DNA of 64,000 nucleotides from Collinsella sp. (GTDB lineage: Bacteria > Actinomycetota > Coriobacteriia > Coriobacteriales > Coriobacteriaceae), in assembly GCA_019419585.1 (NCBI GenBank), contig DXZQ01000008.1, positions 25,859-89,858 of the forward strand, read 5' to 3'. The notes beneath the pieces are model-generated. The model did no database searches, had not been told where the DNA came from, and worked only from the letters and a program-made list of their open reading frames with translations. Made by a program: the position numbers and the translations under genes. Below, one piece after another: positions 18,071 to 27,727 of this stretch. The stretch's first letter is position 1. Each line of letters starts with the position of its first letter.

Positions 18071-19833
18071 TACTTGCTTGCGAACAGCCAGGCTAGGATG
18101 ATCGCCAGGATTGCGGCGACGATGCAGACGATGGCGCCGGTGAATTTGATGCGTGAGTCGCGGGTACGTTCGCGCACCGCGTCCTCGGTGGCCTCGAGCT
18201 GGGCGACTTCTCGCTCGGTCTCGGCGTGTTCGGCTTTGTCTCGGGCCAAGGATCCTGCAAGCGACTCAGTGATCTCTGGGTGGTCGTGCACTTCGGTCGC
18301 CTGTTCGATGATCGACTGCGCATGTGCGGCATCTGCTTGGGCGTTGGCGATGCTCTGCTCCTGGTCGCGGCGTGCCTTGTCCTCGGCAGTGATCTTCTCG
18401 CGCAGTTCGCGCTGACGAGTCGCGGCGGCTGTCTTCGCCGTCTGCAGCTCGTCGCGCGCGGCATCGGCTTCGGTCGTCACGGCTTGGTGCGCGCGTTTTG
18501 CGTCGGCGATAGGGGCTTGAGCCTGCTCGACGGCCTGCTCGGCTGCGGCAAGCGAGTGCTCAAGGTCGGCGGTGATGCGCGGGACATCTTCTTCGGCTTT
18601 ACGCAGGGCATCTGCCGTGTCGGAAATCTGCATCGAGAGCTCGCTGGTGCGCACCGTATAGTTGGCGGGATTTGCCGAGGGATTGCGTTGCAGCTCGGCA
18701 TACTCATGGCGCAGCGTCTCGAGCTGGGCGCGCGTGGCGTCGACGGTTTGTTGTGCGGCCGCAATGCCGGCGTCTCGCTCGGCCTTCACCTTGTCGCGGA
18801 TGCGCTTGGAATCCTCAAGACGTCGAACGAGGCGGTTGCCGGTCTCGCGAGAGCTCGCCTCGCGGGCCTCCACGGCGTCGAGCGCGGCCTTCAGGCGGAG
18901 CTCAGTCGCGTCATCCTCTGTCTTCATTTGTTCGAGCTGACCCTTGAGCTCTGTCGCTTTGGAGGCGTGGGCATCACGATCAATCTCGGCGGCCGCTGCA
19001 GTCTTTTGGGCCGTGGCAATCGCCTGGCGCTGGTCGGCGACGATCTGGTCGTAGCGGCCTGCGATATCCTGGCGCGTCTCGAGTTCCTCGGCCTGATCGG
19101 CAATGCGCTGCTCAAGTTCGGCCAGGTGGGCGCGGGCATCGGCAAGTGCCTTTTTCGCGGCGTTCATCTCGCGCATGGCCGAGGCACCCTGGGCGATAAA
19201 GGTGCCCACGGCGTTCGCAGTGTTCGAGACAGCGGTCCCCAGATCGCGGCTCGCGGCGGAGGAGTGCGGGGCGGTCGGGCGAGCGGTGTCGGCAGCGTCC
19301 GCATCGGCAGTCTGCGGCACGGCGATATTGCCGGTACCGCCTTCGATCACAGAAAAGCCTGCTGCGAGCGGGTCGACCGCATCGGTGCCAATCGTGGGAT
19401 GCTCGAGCTGCAGAAACGAGGGCATGGTGCTGCCCTGGTCGGCAACCGGAGTCTCGCCGGGTACGAAGGTCGAGGCTGCCTCGGCGGCCTCCTCTTCCTC
19501 GGCGTCAACGTCAGCGTCGGCCACGGCGTCTTTCATCGCTTTGACGGCATCCATCATGGAGTCCATGACGGCGTCGAGCTCTTCTTCCGAAGAAACCTCG
19601 ATAGGGCCCGCAGCTTGCGGAGCAGCATCCTGTACGGGGCGGTCGTCCTGAGCGGGCGCATCGTCGTTTTGCTCGTCTGCATCTTCGGCGCCAGGGGTTT
19701 CCGCCGTAGCGCTTTCGTCCAAGAATGGGCCGTCGAGGTCAATATCATCGCAGGTCACAGCGTCGGCATCTGCAGTGACGTCTGCGGAATCATCAATATG
19801 CTGTTGAGTCTGGGGGTCCAGCTCGTCTGTCAT
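18070..19833 (-). CDS. Long coiled-coil protein with C-terminal membrane anchor
   Basis: 587 residues. ATG 19833 (M-T-D-E-L-D-P-Q) is chosen because GGAG lies nine bases upstream; ATG 19839 is only three bases from it. Residues 1-190 are very acidic and disordered (Asp/Glu/Ala-rich). Residues ~215-560 are a nearly continuous Ala/Glu/Lys/Gln coiled coil with heptads. The last 24 residues form one membrane helix ending L-F-A-S-K, the layout of a tail-anchored protein. I recognise no family; a cytoplasmic, membrane-tethered structural or division-related role is only a guess. It lies on the opposite strand between queA and tgt, with the SDR gene and inside the two repeat copies. Confidence 0.75.
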   Translation of the reverse strand: MTDELDPQTQQHIDDSADVTADADAVTCDDIDLDGPFLDESATAETPGAEDADEQNDDAPAQDDRPVQDAAPQAAGPIEVSSEEELDAVMDSMMDAVKAMKDAVADADVDAEEEEAAEAASTFVPGETPVADQGSTMPSFLQLEHPTIGTDAVDPLAAGFSVIEGGTGNIAVPQTADADAADTARPTAPHSSAASRDLGTAVSNTANAVGTFIAQGASAMREMNAAKKALADARAHLAELEQRIADQAEELETRQDIAGRYDQIVADQRQAIATAQKTAAAAEIDRDAHASKATELKGQLEQMKTEDDATELRLKAALDAVEAREASSRETGNRLVRRLEDSKRIRDKVKAERDAGIAAAQQTVDATRAQLETLRHEYAELQRNPSANPANYTVRTSELSMQISDTADALRKAEEDVPRITADLEHSLAAAEQAVEQAQAPIADAKRAHQAVTTEADAARDELQTAKTAAATRQRELREKITAEDKARRDQEQSIANAQADAAHAQSIIEQATEVHDHPEITESLAGSLARDKAEHAETEREVAQLEATEDAVRERTRDSRIKFTGAIVCIVAAILAIILAWLFASK

Positions 19834-20127
19834 AGGCATGTGCTCCTCATCGTTGTTTGTCACCCTATGATAAAGTCTCGCGCCGACATCCCGCGCGCTG
19901 CAGCAAAGTTTCAAAACGTGTTCGATGGCTCGCGTCGATAGCAAAAACTCGGCCACTTTATCCAGTTTGTACTTGACATTCCCTTCGCCGAAAGACGTTG
20001 CGCCGTTCGCCTGCCATGGGCTTTATTTTTCACTTGAACCCGCTAAAGTTGCATTTCAGCTTTTGGCGCGTGAAGTTGGATGCGCGCAGTCGACGGGCAG
20101 GCCCGTCGCGATTTGAAAGGACTTTAT

Positions 20128-20928
20128 ATGGGACTTTTCACTGGTAAGACCGTGATCGTCACCGGCGGCGGCAAGGCCACGCTCAAGGACGGCTCCGCTG
20201 GCTCCATCGGCTACGGTATCGATATCGCTTTTGCCAAGGAGGGCGCAAACCTCGTCATTACCGGCCGCAACGTTGCCAAGCTCGAGGCTGCCAAGGAATC
20301 CCTCGAGGCCGAGTACGGCGTCAAGGTTCTGCCTGTTCAGGCCGATGTCTCGGCTGGTCAGGACAACGAGGCCGTCGTCCAGAACGTCATCGACAAGGCC
20401 ATTGAGGAGTTCGGCCGCATCGACGCCGTCGTCAACAATGCTCAGGCCAGCGCTTCGGGCGTGACGATCGCCGATCACACCATGGACCAGTTCAACCTCG
20501 CCATTTACTCCGGTCTGTATGCCACCTACCTGTACATGCAGAAGGCCTACCCGCACCTGAAGGAGACCAAGGGCTCCGTGGTCAACTTTGCTTCGGGCGC
20601 CGGCCTGTTTGGCAACTATGGTCAGTGCAGCTATGCCGCCGCCAAGGAGGGCATCCGTGGTCTGACTCGCGTTGCCGCCAACGAGTGGGGCAAGGACGGC
20701 ATCAACGTCAATATCGTTTGCCCGCTTGCTTGGACCGCCGCGCTCGAGAACTTCCAGGATGCCTATCCCGAGGCGTTCAAGGCCAACGTCCACATGCCGC
20801 CGGCGGGTCACTACGGCGACGTCGAGAAGGAAATCGGCCGCGTCGTCGTTCAGCTCTGCGGTCCCGACTTTAAGTATATGAACGGCGAGACCGTCACCCT
20901 CGAGGGTGGCATGGGCCAGCGTCCGTAG
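20128..20928 (+). CDS. Short-chain dehydrogenase/reductase
   Basis: 266 residues. ATG 20128 has GAAAGGA six bases upstream. The Rossmann Gly motif T-G-G-G is split by a ~10-residue insertion before G-Y-G, unlike the usual T-G-x3-G-x-G. N-N-A-Q replaces N-N-A-G, and the catalytic Ser (N-F-A-S-G), Tyr and Lys (Y-A-A-A-K) are intact at the usual 13- and 4-residue spacings. The end (G-E-T-V-T-L-E-G-G-M) is typical for substrate-loop SDRs. The substrate is unknown: it does not resemble the Collinsella 7-beta-hydroxysteroid dehydrogenase sequence that I recall. Repeat copy 2 starts two bases after the stop. Confidence 0.88.
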   Translation: MGLFTGKTVIVTGGGKATLKDGSAGSIGYGIDIAFAKEGANLVITGRNVAKLEAAKESLEAEYGVKVLPVQADVSAGQDNEAVVQNVIDKAIEEFGRIDAVVNNAQASASGVTIADHTMDQFNLAIYSGLYATYLYMQKAYPHLKETKGSVVNFASGAGLFGNYGQCSYAAAKEGIRGLTRVAANEWGKDGINVNIVCPLAWTAALENFQDAYPEAFKANVHMPPAGHYGDVEKEIGRVVVQLCGPDFKYMNGETVTLEGGMGQRP

Positions 20929-20930
20929 GA

Positions 20931-21240
20931 GTTACGGCGTTTTACCAAACGCCGTAACGGGCCGACGCTGCAAGCCCGCCAGAGCGGCAATCTGCCTTTC
21001 AACTTCGGCGGCATGATCAGAAGGTCAATGCCGCCTTGTTTCAAGGCGCCTTGCTCGCTCTGGCGGGCTTTCGCTGTCGGTGCCAAAACATCGACGTTGC
21101 CAAAACATCGGCGTTGGCGTGGCTGGTAAATAGTTCCACTCATTGGGGACGTACTTAAATGAGTACCCGCCGCATGAGAGTGGATAATCTCCCGTTTTTG
21201 GTTTGTGTTTCGGGCCAAAGTGGGAGATTATCCACTCTCG
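20931..21240 (+). ncRNA. Structured intergenic repeat, copy 2 (possible RNA element)
   Basis: It has the same order of parts as the copy at 17738: a 12-bp hairpin (20931-20958), an outer stem of 13 bp (20974-20986 with 21056-21068), an inner stem GGCGGCAT/ATGCCGCC with the shared AGAA loop (21007-21035), the identical ACTCATT...AATGAGT GGGGACGT hairpin (21138-21164), and an exact 18-bp inverted repeat (21176-21193 with 21222-21239). Compared with copy 1, at least three base pairs of the outer stem and one of the inner stem changed on both sides, so pairing is preserved. A 40-base insertion precedes the GGGGACGT hairpin. Confidence 0.6.
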
Positions 21241-21326
21241 TGAGGTAATCGTCCGAAAATCCACGCTCGTTTGCTGTCCCCTTTGCGCCAGTTTCTGTCG
21301 AGTCGGTGCTCCTTGCGGGTTGCCCG

Positions 21327-21332
21327 TATAAT
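21327..21332 (+). promoter_or_regulatory. Probable -10 box of tgt
   Basis: A perfect TATAAT lies 38 bases before the tgt start codon. The -35 region (around 21303-21309, CGGTGC-like) is weak. AAGGAG at 21355-21360 is the ribosome site. Confidence 0.5.
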
Positions 21333-21369
21333 GGTCTGCGTATGAACCGCAACCAAGGAGTTCCAGTTT

Positions 21370-22509
<1,140 letters not shown>

Positions 22510-22722
22510 GGGCGAAAGACACGCTTGCAGAGCGTGGGCAACGGCAAAGGCTGAGCGGCAGCTGCTCGTCACATTCGCTGACGCCGGCTGCGCGACCGCT
22601 GACCGATGCCTTGCAAGCGCATGATGCATCGTGGGTACCATACCGACTAGTTGATGTTCGGGCGGGTGTTTGGCGCATGGCGTCGACCCCGCTCGCTTTT
22701 CTTTTTCTCGATAGGAGTACCC
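22510..22722. other. Intergenic region with inverted repeat
   Basis: No gene seen. CGCTTGCA (22522-22529) and TGCAAGCG (22612-22619) are exact inverted repeats enclosing GC-rich sequence with further self-complementarity. This may be the tgt terminator region or a small structured element; there is no T-run. Confidence 0.35.
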
Positions 22723-23481
22723 ATGATTAAGAATGAGAACGTCGAGGGCGAGCCCGCCTACGACGAGACGTACCGCCGCGGCCCCGTGGTCATGCGCGGC
22801 CCCATGATTCCTAAGGACAACACCTATGCCAATCTGCTGGCGCCTGAGGAGTCGACCGACTGGCTGCATGCCGATCCGTGGCGCGTGCTGCGTATTCAGG
22901 CCGAGTTTGTCGACGGCTTTGGCGCGCTTGCCGAGCTCGGACCCGCGGTGACCATCTTCGGTAGCGCCCGCACGCCCAAGACCGATCCGCTCTATAAGGC
23001 GGCGCGTACCGTCGGGCGCAAGATTGCCCAGCGCGGCGTGGCGGTCATCACCGGTGGCGGCCCCGGCATCATGGAAGCGGCCAACAGGGGGGCGGCGAGT
23101 GTCAACGGCAAGTCAGTTGGCCTGGGCATTGAATTGCAGCATGAGCAGGGGCTCAACAAATACGTAAACCTCGGCATGGACTTCCGCTACTTCTTTGTGC
23201 GCAAAACCATGTTCGTTAAGTACAGTTCGGGCGCTATTGTGTTTCCCGGCGGGTTTGGCACGCTCGACGAGATGTTCGAGGTGCTCACACTGGTGCAAAC
23301 GCACAAGGTCAAGCGCATGCCGCTTGTGCTGGTAGGCAGCGAGTACTGGCAGGGCCTATTCGACTGGCTTAACGGTCCGGTGATGGACGCCGGTATGATC
23401 AGCCCGCTCGATCCGGATTTGGTACACATTACTGACGACTTCAACGAGGCCGTCGACATTGCGCTCGGCGGGTTGATGTAG
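22723..23481 (+). CDS. LOG family protein (nucleotide phosphoribohydrolase-like)
   Basis: 252 residues. ATG 22723 has GGAG five bases upstream. The lysine-decarboxylase-like Rossmann signature of the LOG family is complete: G-G-G-P-G-I-M-E-A-A-N-R-G-A near residue 115 and P-G-G-F-G-T-L-D-E near 180. LOG enzymes cleave the N-glycosidic bond of nucleoside 5'-monophosphates; the cytokinin function of the plant family need not apply here. The ~60-residue N-terminal extension before the core is usual for the longer bacterial subgroup. Confidence 0.88.
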   Translation: MIKNENVEGEPAYDETYRRGPVVMRGPMIPKDNTYANLLAPEESTDWLHADPWRVLRIQAEFVDGFGALAELGPAVTIFGSARTPKTDPLYKAARTVGRKIAQRGVAVITGGGPGIMEAANRGAASVNGKSVGLGIELQHEQGLNKYVNLGMDFRYFFVRKTMFVKYSSGAIVFPGGFGTLDEMFEVLTLVQTHKVKRMPLVLVGSEYWQGLFDWLNGPVMDAGMISPLDPDLVHITDDFNEAVDIALGGLM

Positions 23482-23595
23482 AGCAATCGTGCCCACAGCG
23501 ACATGAATATGCATGGCAATCTGATGCTATCTAACGTCAGGTTGACATTTATATTGGGTATACTGATGTAAAAGACGAGGGCGAGGAGGTCGCGT

Positions 23596-23895
23596 ATGTC
23601 TACTGCAACGGTTAAGCCTACGACGGTTCGCATCGAAGAGGGGCTCAAGGAGCAGGCGACTGAGTTCTTGGATTCGGTCGGCCTCAGCCTCAATTCCTAT
23701 CTCAATCTTGCCGTTCGGCAGCTTGTAAATCAGCGAAAGATTCCTTTTGAGATTGTAGGAAGGGCGGAGGTGCCTAACGAGGCGACGAGGCGTGCCATGG
23801 TGATCGCCGAGGCTCATGAGTTGGGGATTTTGCCGGACGATAGCCCGTCATTCAACAACGCTGATGAGCTTATGTCATTCCTCGATGAGGAATAG
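23596..23895 (+). CDS. RelB/DinJ-family antitoxin
   Basis: 99 residues. The N-terminal ribbon-helix-helix (K-P-T-T-V-R-I-E-E, then S-L-N-S-Y-L-N-L-A-V-R) is typical of RelB/DinJ antitoxins that bind their own promoter. The acidic C-terminus (ending S-F-L-D-E-E) would wrap the toxin. It ends two bases before the toxin start, the usual coupled arrangement. GAGGAGG precedes the ATG. Upstream, TTGACA (23542-23547) and TATACT (23559-23564) are present but only 11 bases apart, so the promoter is uncertain. Confidence 0.88.
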   Translation: MSTATVKPTTVRIEEGLKEQATEFLDSVGLSLNSYLNLAVRQLVNQRKIPFEIVGRAEVPNEATRRAMVIAEAHELGILPDDSPSFNNADELMSFLDEE

Positions 23896-23897
23896 CG

Positions 23898-24206
23898 ATG
23901 TTCGAGATTAAAGTCGAGGCTCAATTTAAGGCGGACTACAAACGAACGATGCGCATGCATCCGCAGCTAAAGAGTGAGTTTAAGGCGGCAGTCGCAGAGC
24001 TTGCAGCTCACGGCTCGCTTCCCGCGGAATATGGCGCCCATGAGCTTTCAAACCCGGGCGGAAACTACAACGGCCACATCGATTTCCACCTATCCGATGG
24101 CTTGGTCGACGTGGTCGTTCTCTACTTACCGCATAAGACTAATCCTGTGATCCGGCTGGTCAGAATGGGCTCGCATGAGGAGCTGTTCCAGGGTCCGCAG
24201 GGCTGA
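23898..24206 (+). CDS. YafQ-family mRNA interferase toxin
   Basis: 102 residues, RelE/ParE superfamily. The end R-M-G-S-H-E-E-L-F matches the conserved R-T-G-S-H-x-D-L-F of YafQ. An upstream G-H-I-D-F-H-L-S-D-G segment supplies the His/Asp residues of the ribosome-dependent RNase site. It should cleave mRNA in the ribosomal A-site when the antitoxin is degraded. It is adjacent to the primase-helicase gene, converging on it across a shared palindrome, which suggests a mobile or defence-related block. Confidence 0.88.
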   Translation: MFEIKVEAQFKADYKRTMRMHPQLKSEFKAAVAELAAHGSLPAEYGAHELSNPGGNYNGHIDFHLSDGLVDVVVLYLPHKTNPVIRLVRMGSHEELFQGPQG

Positions 24207-24219
24207 TTGCCGATTTCTA

Positions 24220-24286
24220 AGTTGCGGTGGAATAGGGATTGATTGACGGCTAATAAGTCAAAAACAGTCCCTATTTAACCGCAACT
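24220..24286. repeat. AGTTGCGG palindrome, copy A
   Basis: AGTTGCGGTGGAATAGGGA (24220-24238) is an inverted repeat, with two mismatches, of the sequence ending at 24286. The right arm contains the stop codon and last five codons of the minus-strand helicase gene. A related palindrome is at 32724-32790. Confidence 0.7.
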
Positions 24287-27282
24287 GCTGGGGGTACCCC
24301 GTTCGTCGCCGCGGCCTCTGGTTCCACTTTTCGCTGAATTTCGCTCAAAAGCTCGGCTGCGACTTCGCTGCTTTTGAAACGAATGCTGCAGTCTTCTTTC
24401 TTTGGGAAAGCCAGCAACGGAATAGCTCCGTACCAGACAGTTTCCTCGTCAATCACTGATGCGCACAGGCGTCCTTCGGCTTTGATGAGATGGTTGACGT
24501 TCATCTCGGCAAAAATCGCTTTCACGTCATCGCGTGGAGTTGAAGCAATAGAAATCTCAAGGGCAATTCCACGGGTAGCGGCATCCGCGAGTGCAGCGGC
24601 GAGCTTTTCAAGGCATGCGGCGGACGCGTAGGGTGCGGCAATAAAAATGCTTTTCGATGCGTTCTCGATGTCATTCACTAAAGCCTCCACGGCTCTTGCC
24701 GACCTAACGAGGATATTTCGATCGTCCTGTCTGTTGTCGTTTGCCGCAAAGACTTCATACCCCAGCTTGGCGTAGGTCTTGAGCCTCTTTTGATACATGC
24801 GCGCGAACATGGGTATCGACAGGTCAACATAGTCGAATATCTCAACCCGCTGTTTGCCCCCGTGGCTTCTGTGTAGCCTACCTGCCTGCTGCGTTATGCT
24901 GCCGTCCCAAGATATTGGAGTGGCAATGAGCAAAGTGTCAAGGTAAGACAGGTCGAAGCCCTCGCCCAGAAGACTTTCAGTTGCGACGATGATTCGATGC
25001 TCATGCTCAAAGCTGGGAAGACTCTTCAGTATTGCTTTTCTTTCTTTGGCGTCGATTTCTCCGGTTAAGAGTATGGGTTCGTGTCCACGGCTTTGAAGTA
25101 GCCTGCATAGCTCTTCGGCATGCTTTTTTCTTTTAGATAGCACAAGCGGATGCCGGCCGTTTGATGCGGCCTCGAGGGCGTCCTCGATAATTGCTTCGTT
25201 TCTCGCGGCGTGTACACACAGGAGATCGAGAATTTGGTTAAAGGATGCTCCTGGTTCGTAGGTGGGTAATCGAATTCCGGTGAAACGCGGTCTAACAATG
25301 CGCTGAATCCCCTGCTGGATTGCTTGCGTTTTTGGATCGACGACATAGCGAACCGGGCCGCAGAGCATCGAGAGTGCCCGCGTGAGTCCGTCCGAACGCT
25401 CGGGCGTTGCGGAAAGGCCATATACATATTTGGCTGGAGCGGACTTGAGGACAAGCTCAAGCTGTGGCGCGGCCGCATGGTGACATTCGTCACAGATGAT
25501 GAGACTGTAATCGCGAACGAACTCCTTGGCTAATGACTCGCCGGTTTGGGGATCCTTGCCGGATAGCGACTGGAATGAAGCAATGTCGATGAGACGGCTT
25601 ATGGCGGTCTTGCCTCCTCCGATTTGCCCAATGAGCGGAGGCTGTCTTTTGCTGATTCGTCCCTTTGGGGTTCGGACGGGCTCTCTGTTGTCCGGGATGT
25701 CGAGAAATCGTTCGAGTTGGGATTTCCATTGGGCAATGAGCGCAGTCTTGGGAACGATGACAAGCGTTGGAAGACCGATGGCAGCAATAAGATAGGCTCC
25801 AATGACGGTTTTCCCGAAACCCGTCGGCGCGGACATGATCCCGTCTTCATAGTTGAGCATCTGTTCGGCGGCAATTTGCTGTTCAGGGCGAAGAGCCCCT
25901 TTAAATGTCATCACAATTGGATTGCCCGACATGCGCTTGTCTGAATAGTGAGCAGAAGCGCCGGCTTCTTGAAGCAGCCGCTCGAGTTGAGCTTTACAGC
26001 CTCTGGGAATCGCAACGCAGCCATCTCTAAGTTCGCTGAGGTCTATGTACCGCGGTTTGCCGAATACTGATTGGTGCATTGATTGGGCACGGAAGAATTC
26101 CGGGTTGGCAAATGTTGCAAGCCTGCGAACTTCCATTTGAGCTGCGGGACTCAGAGATTTTTCGGGGATATAGAGCATATCGGCCTGCGTGACGGACAGC
26201 GATGACGGGAAGTCCCGCGGTGTGAGCGGAAGCCGCTTTCGCAGTCTCTGGGAATGTGGCACACCGGTGTTTACCGCCGCAACAGCTGCTATTCCATGTG
26301 ACCTATTTTCGATGCTCTCGATCAGATTTTGCACCGTTGCATGTGGAATCAGCTGAATTTGCGAAAGGTAAAGCCATTGATCGGGAAAGGGCTCAAATTG
26401 CTTGTCAACAAATACGCTGTTCCCTTTTCGCTGCGCTTTTCCTTGAAAAGGCAGTGCTATGAGATTTCCGAAGCCGCCCTCAGGAATGGTGGACTGCGCG
26501 GGCAGCATTCGGTCAAAAGCTTGAAAGGTGATTGTCTTGTTGAGCGCCGCCGCCTCGGTGATAAGGCTGCTTCCAAATTCTCGCGCGATCTTTGCGCTGG
26601 TGAGTTCTAGGAAGAAAAACCAGACATGTGCGCCGTTACCTGATCTCGATCGCTCGACTGCAGCATCGATTCCATGGTTTTTTGCGACAAGCCGAATGGC
26701 GTTTGTCGCTTCTTTCCAATCGGCTCCGTCAAAGTCGATGACCAGGACTTTTGTGTTGCTGTCACTATCGAGAACGTATTGACCTATGACGTCTCGGAGC
26801 CTGTCGTCGTTGCCTTTAAAATGGGCGATGATCGCGGCATCGCTCAGCTCGGGGAAGATGCGGTTGCCGCATTCCGCGCATTTGGTTTTCTGACGATTTA
26901 CTTTGGGACAAATGCCTGCCTTCCACTCATTTGCGCAGGCGGGTGTATAGCCGATTCCCCCGTCTTTTCTGCGGTACCCATGAGCGTAAACATCTTTGCG
27001 GCCAGTAAAGAGATTGCGAAAGAGTTCCAGTTTGTCGCGCGCTGGACTCGCACTGGTGACGATACCCTCGACCTGCGCCCGTCTATCGAAAGATGTGCCA
27101 GCTTTCTCCCATTCTTCGAGCGTTGCGTAACGGATGTCTGGGCCATTGCTGCAGATGACGATTTGGCCGTGCGGCTCAGATACATGAACGACTGCTTCCT
27201 TGAATTGGAATACCGTGTCCCCGATGAGGGCGTATTGATGCGTGACGGTGCTCATGTAAATGCCGTTCTTGTCGGAGTTCAT
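24271..27282 (-). CDS. Archaeo-eukaryotic primase/SF2 helicase/PLD-like protein (TOTE-type conflict system)
   Basis: 1,003 residues. Domains in order: a Cys cluster (C-A-N-E-W...C-P and C-A-E-C, ~115-140); a primase-like domain with V-I-D-F-D-G (~180) and S-G-N-G-A-H-V-W (~215), the D-x-D and s-x-H signatures of archaeo-eukaryotic primases; and a superfamily 2 helicase with A-P-T-G-F-G-K-T (~490), D-E-C-H-H (~605) and L-S-A-T-P-E-R (~635), plus a C-terminal helicase lobe (T-E-S-L-L-G-E-G-F-D and Q-Q-A-G-R-L-H-R). A phospholipase-D-like end (~880-985) follows, in which the catalytic His-x-Lys is not visible (R-L-C-A-S). This architecture fits the TOTE systems proposed from comparative genomics to act in defence or transposon conflict. 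The start could also be ATG 27255. GC is lower than in neighbours. Confidence 0.75.
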   Translation of the reverse strand: MNSDKNGIYMSTVTHQYALIGDTVFQFKEAVVHVSEPHGQIVICSNGPDIRYATLEEWEKAGTSFDRRAQVEGIVTSASPARDKLELFRNLFTGRKDVYAHGYRRKDGGIGYTPACANEWKAGICPKVNRQKTKCAECGNRIFPELSDAAIIAHFKGNDDRLRDVIGQYVLDSDSNTKVLVIDFDGADWKEATNAIRLVAKNHGIDAAVERSRSGNGAHVWFFFLELTSAKIAREFGSSLITEAAALNKTITFQAFDRMLPAQSTIPEGGFGNLIALPFQGKAQRKGNSVFVDKQFEPFPDQWLYLSQIQLIPHATVQNLIESIENRSHGIAAVAAVNTGVPHSQRLRKRLPLTPRDFPSSLSVTQADMLYIPEKSLSPAAQMEVRRLATFANPEFFRAQSMHQSVFGKPRYIDLSELRDGCVAIPRGCKAQLERLLQEAGASAHYSDKRMSGNPIVMTFKGALRPEQQIAAEQMLNYEDGIMSAPTGFGKTVIGAYLIAAIGLPTLVIVPKTALIAQWKSQLERFLDIPDNREPVRTPKGRISKRQPPLIGQIGGGKTAISRLIDIASFQSLSGKDPQTGESLAKEFVRDYSLIICDECHHAAAPQLELVLKSAPAKYVYGLSATPERSDGLTRALSMLCGPVRYVVDPKTQAIQQGIQRIVRPRFTGIRLPTYEPGASFNQILDLLCVHAARNEAIIEDALEAASNGRHPLVLSKRKKHAEELCRLLQSRGHEPILLTGEIDAKERKAILKSLPSFEHEHRIIVATESLLGEGFDLSYLDTLLIATPISWDGSITQQAGRLHRSHGGKQRVEIFDYVDLSIPMFARMYQKRLKTYAKLGYEVFAANDNRQDDRNILVRSARAVEALVNDIENASKSIFIAAPYASAACLEKLAAALADAATRGIALEISIASTPRDDVKAIFAEMNVNHLIKAEGRLCASVIDEETVWYGAIPLLAFPKKEDCSIRFKSSEVAAELLSEIQRKVEPEAAATNGVPPAVAVK

Positions 27283-27466
27283 TGAAATGAGGGTACGTTA
27301 TTTTGGTTTTTTGGGCATCCGATTCTGATTTTAGTTCGGTGATAGTGGAGTGCGGCTCCGTGAGTGGTGTTTGGCTGGTGCCAAAAAATGTGGCAGCTGT
27401 TATTGAGTGGGTTTTAGCGGCTGCGGGGCGGGCTGGAGATTCCGGGAGCTGCCCTCGAATAGCCCG

Positions 27467-27686
27467 CTGGGCAAAAAATGGCAAATATGAGTACTGTGGT
27501 TTGAGCGGTAACATATCATCTGGAAAGTATTTAAGACCAATCGATTCGGATTGGATATAATCAACCCTCTAAACATGGCGATTCGGGACTTTATGACGCT
27601 CGGAATTGGCGGAAGATGGCAATTTCAGCCAGATTTCGCTGTTACTAAACTGGTAACAGTACTCATATTTGCCATTTTTTGCCCAG
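27467..27686. repeat. 220-bp element bounded by a perfect 31-bp inverted repeat
   Basis: 27467-27497 and 27656-27686 are exact reverse complements (31 of 31). The arms begin CTGGGCAAAAAATGGC at the outer edges. The interior holds a CCAAT/ATTGG hairpin and a TATAAT (27555-27560) but no convincing gene. It lies between the primase-helicase gene and the IS256 element, within the ~500-bp gap upstream of the helicase start. It resembles a MITE or a large cruciform. Confidence 0.75.
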
Positions 27687-27727
27687 AGGGTATCGCAAGG
27701 GGGTTGAACAAAGCATCGATCGGGTGG

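Noticed and set aside
20128..20928. Bile-acid hydroxysteroid dehydrogenase, as known from Collinsella.
   Set aside because: The Gly-rich region and most of the sequence differ from the 7-beta enzyme and from BaiA as I recall them. Only the general SDR fold is supported.
23542..23564. TTGACA and TATACT upstream of the RelB-like gene as a promoter.
   Set aside because: They are only 11 bases apart, too close for a standard pair. One may be real with a weaker partner.
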